DNA of 64,000 nucleotides from the NCBI RefSeq assembly GCF_963674925.1, contig NZ_OY771649.1, forward strand, positions 1,798,001 through 1,862,000, given 5' to 3'. Positions 63,689-64,000 of the stretch are shown here, piece after piece; positions within the stretch are counted from its first letter, which is position 1, and each line of letters starts with the position of its first letter. The notes under the pieces were generated by a model, which saw only the letters and a list, made by a program, of their open reading frames with translations, did no database searches and was not told the DNA's origin. The stretch comes from an uncultured Draconibacterium sp. GTDB lineage: Bacteria > Bacteroidota > Bacteroidia > Bacteroidales > Prolixibacteraceae. The translations under genes and the position numbers were made by a program.

Positions 63689-63696
63689 TAGTTTTG
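63689..63696 (+). promoter_or_regulatory. Candidate -7 box of guaB
   Basis: TAGTTTTG matches TAnnTTTG, 31 bases before the guaB ATG. The -33 TTG is not clear. Confidence 0.45.
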
Positions 63697-63727
63697 CGCT
63701 TTAATAAAAACATTAAAATAGTTAGGC

Positions 63728-64000
63728 ATGTCGTTTCTAGAAGACAAAATACAGTTTGAAGGGTTAACCTTCGATGATGTTCTTTTAATTCCCTCATATT
63801 CAGAATTGTTACCACGCGAAGTTGATCTATCTTCGAAGTTCACCCGTAACATTATCATCAATACTCCGATTATTTCGGCAGCAATGGATACAGTTACGGA
63901 AAGTAAAATGGCCATTGCCATTGCCCGCGAAGGGGGTATCGGTGTTATTCATAAAAATATGGGTATTGAAGAGCAGGCGCACCAGGTAACAACTGTTAAA
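63728..64000 (+). CDS. guaB: IMP dehydrogenase, N-terminal part (runs off window)
   Basis: The first 91 residues of IMP dehydrogenase, which makes XMP from IMP in guanine nucleotide synthesis. ATG at 63728 begins MSFLEDKIQFEGLTFDDVLL, then IPSYSELLPREVDLSSKFT (in parts), IIINTPIISAAMDTVTE, AIAIAREGGIGVIHKNMGIEEQ. These are the strongly conserved N-terminal barrel segments. The window ends before the CBS domains and the catalytic cysteine. Confidence 0.97.
   Translation, partial: MSFLEDKIQFEGLTFDDVLLIPSYSELLPREVDLSSKFTRNIIINTPIISAAMDTVTESKMAIAIAREGGIGVIHKNMGIEEQAHQVTTVK

Overview
The window is a 64 kb chromosomal stretch of a Bacteroidota genome. The evidence is a SusC/SusD pair with DUF4959/DUF5000 and DUF4998/discoidin surface lipoproteins, Bacteroidota-type promoters (TTTG then TAnnTTTG about 20 bases later), few Shine-Dalgarno sites, BatA-type proteins and many acidic-tailed lipoproteins. 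A marine or sediment member of the Marinilabiliales, near Prolixibacteraceae or Draconibacterium, is my best guess; that placement is inference from gene content only. No tRNA, rRNA, CRISPR array, insertion sequence or prophage is visible.

Layout. 1-6.5 kb: the distal half of a polysaccharide utilisation locus (susC 3' end, susD, two carbohydrate-binding surface lipoproteins), closed by a strong terminator. 6.8-11.5 kb: small hypothetical genes, a WbqC-like protein, a flavin-type oxidase, an aldo/keto reductase, an OmpA/PorT-type barrel and a lipoprotein. 11.7-18.1 kb: a tight six-gene operon (ThiL-like kinase, alpha-oxoamine synthase, diacylglycerol-kinase-like enzyme, UbiA-like transferase, short-chain reductase, B12-binding radical SAM enzyme) that looks like an uncharacterised amino-lipid or prenyl-lipid pathway. 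It is followed by a helix-turn-helix regulator and by a CarH-like B12-binding MerR regulator. 20.7-28.5 kb: isoaspartyl peptidase, a BatA/VWA protein, ornithine aminotransferase, and a complete peroxide module (oxyR divergent from ahpC-ahpF). 28.7-38.3 kb: mostly minus-strand housekeeping genes (SDR, AsmA, CinA, a YedF-like DsrE protein, Ste24 protease, transaldolase) and an ArgE-like deacylase. 38.6-47.5 kb: a selenium module (mnmH-selD), a split proton-translocating transhydrogenase (pntAA-pntAB-pntB), an acetate transporter, an orphan PAS kinase with a cysteine cluster and a Gre-like protein. 47.7-58 kb: GH53 galactanase, pentapeptide protein, TRIC channel, outer-membrane phospholipase A, a lipoprotein gene broken by an in-frame stop, a porin, a covalently flavinylated FMN-domain protein and a glycine-rich lipoprotein. 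58-64 kb: cysH, an RlmI-RNase D-DUF5063 operon, recQ, and the first 273 bases of guaB.

The intergenic DNA from about 28 kb onward is unusual. Many gaps hold mosaic, palindrome-rich repeats (REP-like) in several families. Two copies of a separate ~150 bp multi-hairpin element lie in opposite orientation upstream of mnmH and of guaB. The best candidates for undescribed biology are the 11.7-18.1 kb operon, that two-copy structured element, and the structured leader of the transhydrogenase operon. Functional statements rest on motifs read directly in the translations and on family knowledge; no database search was run.
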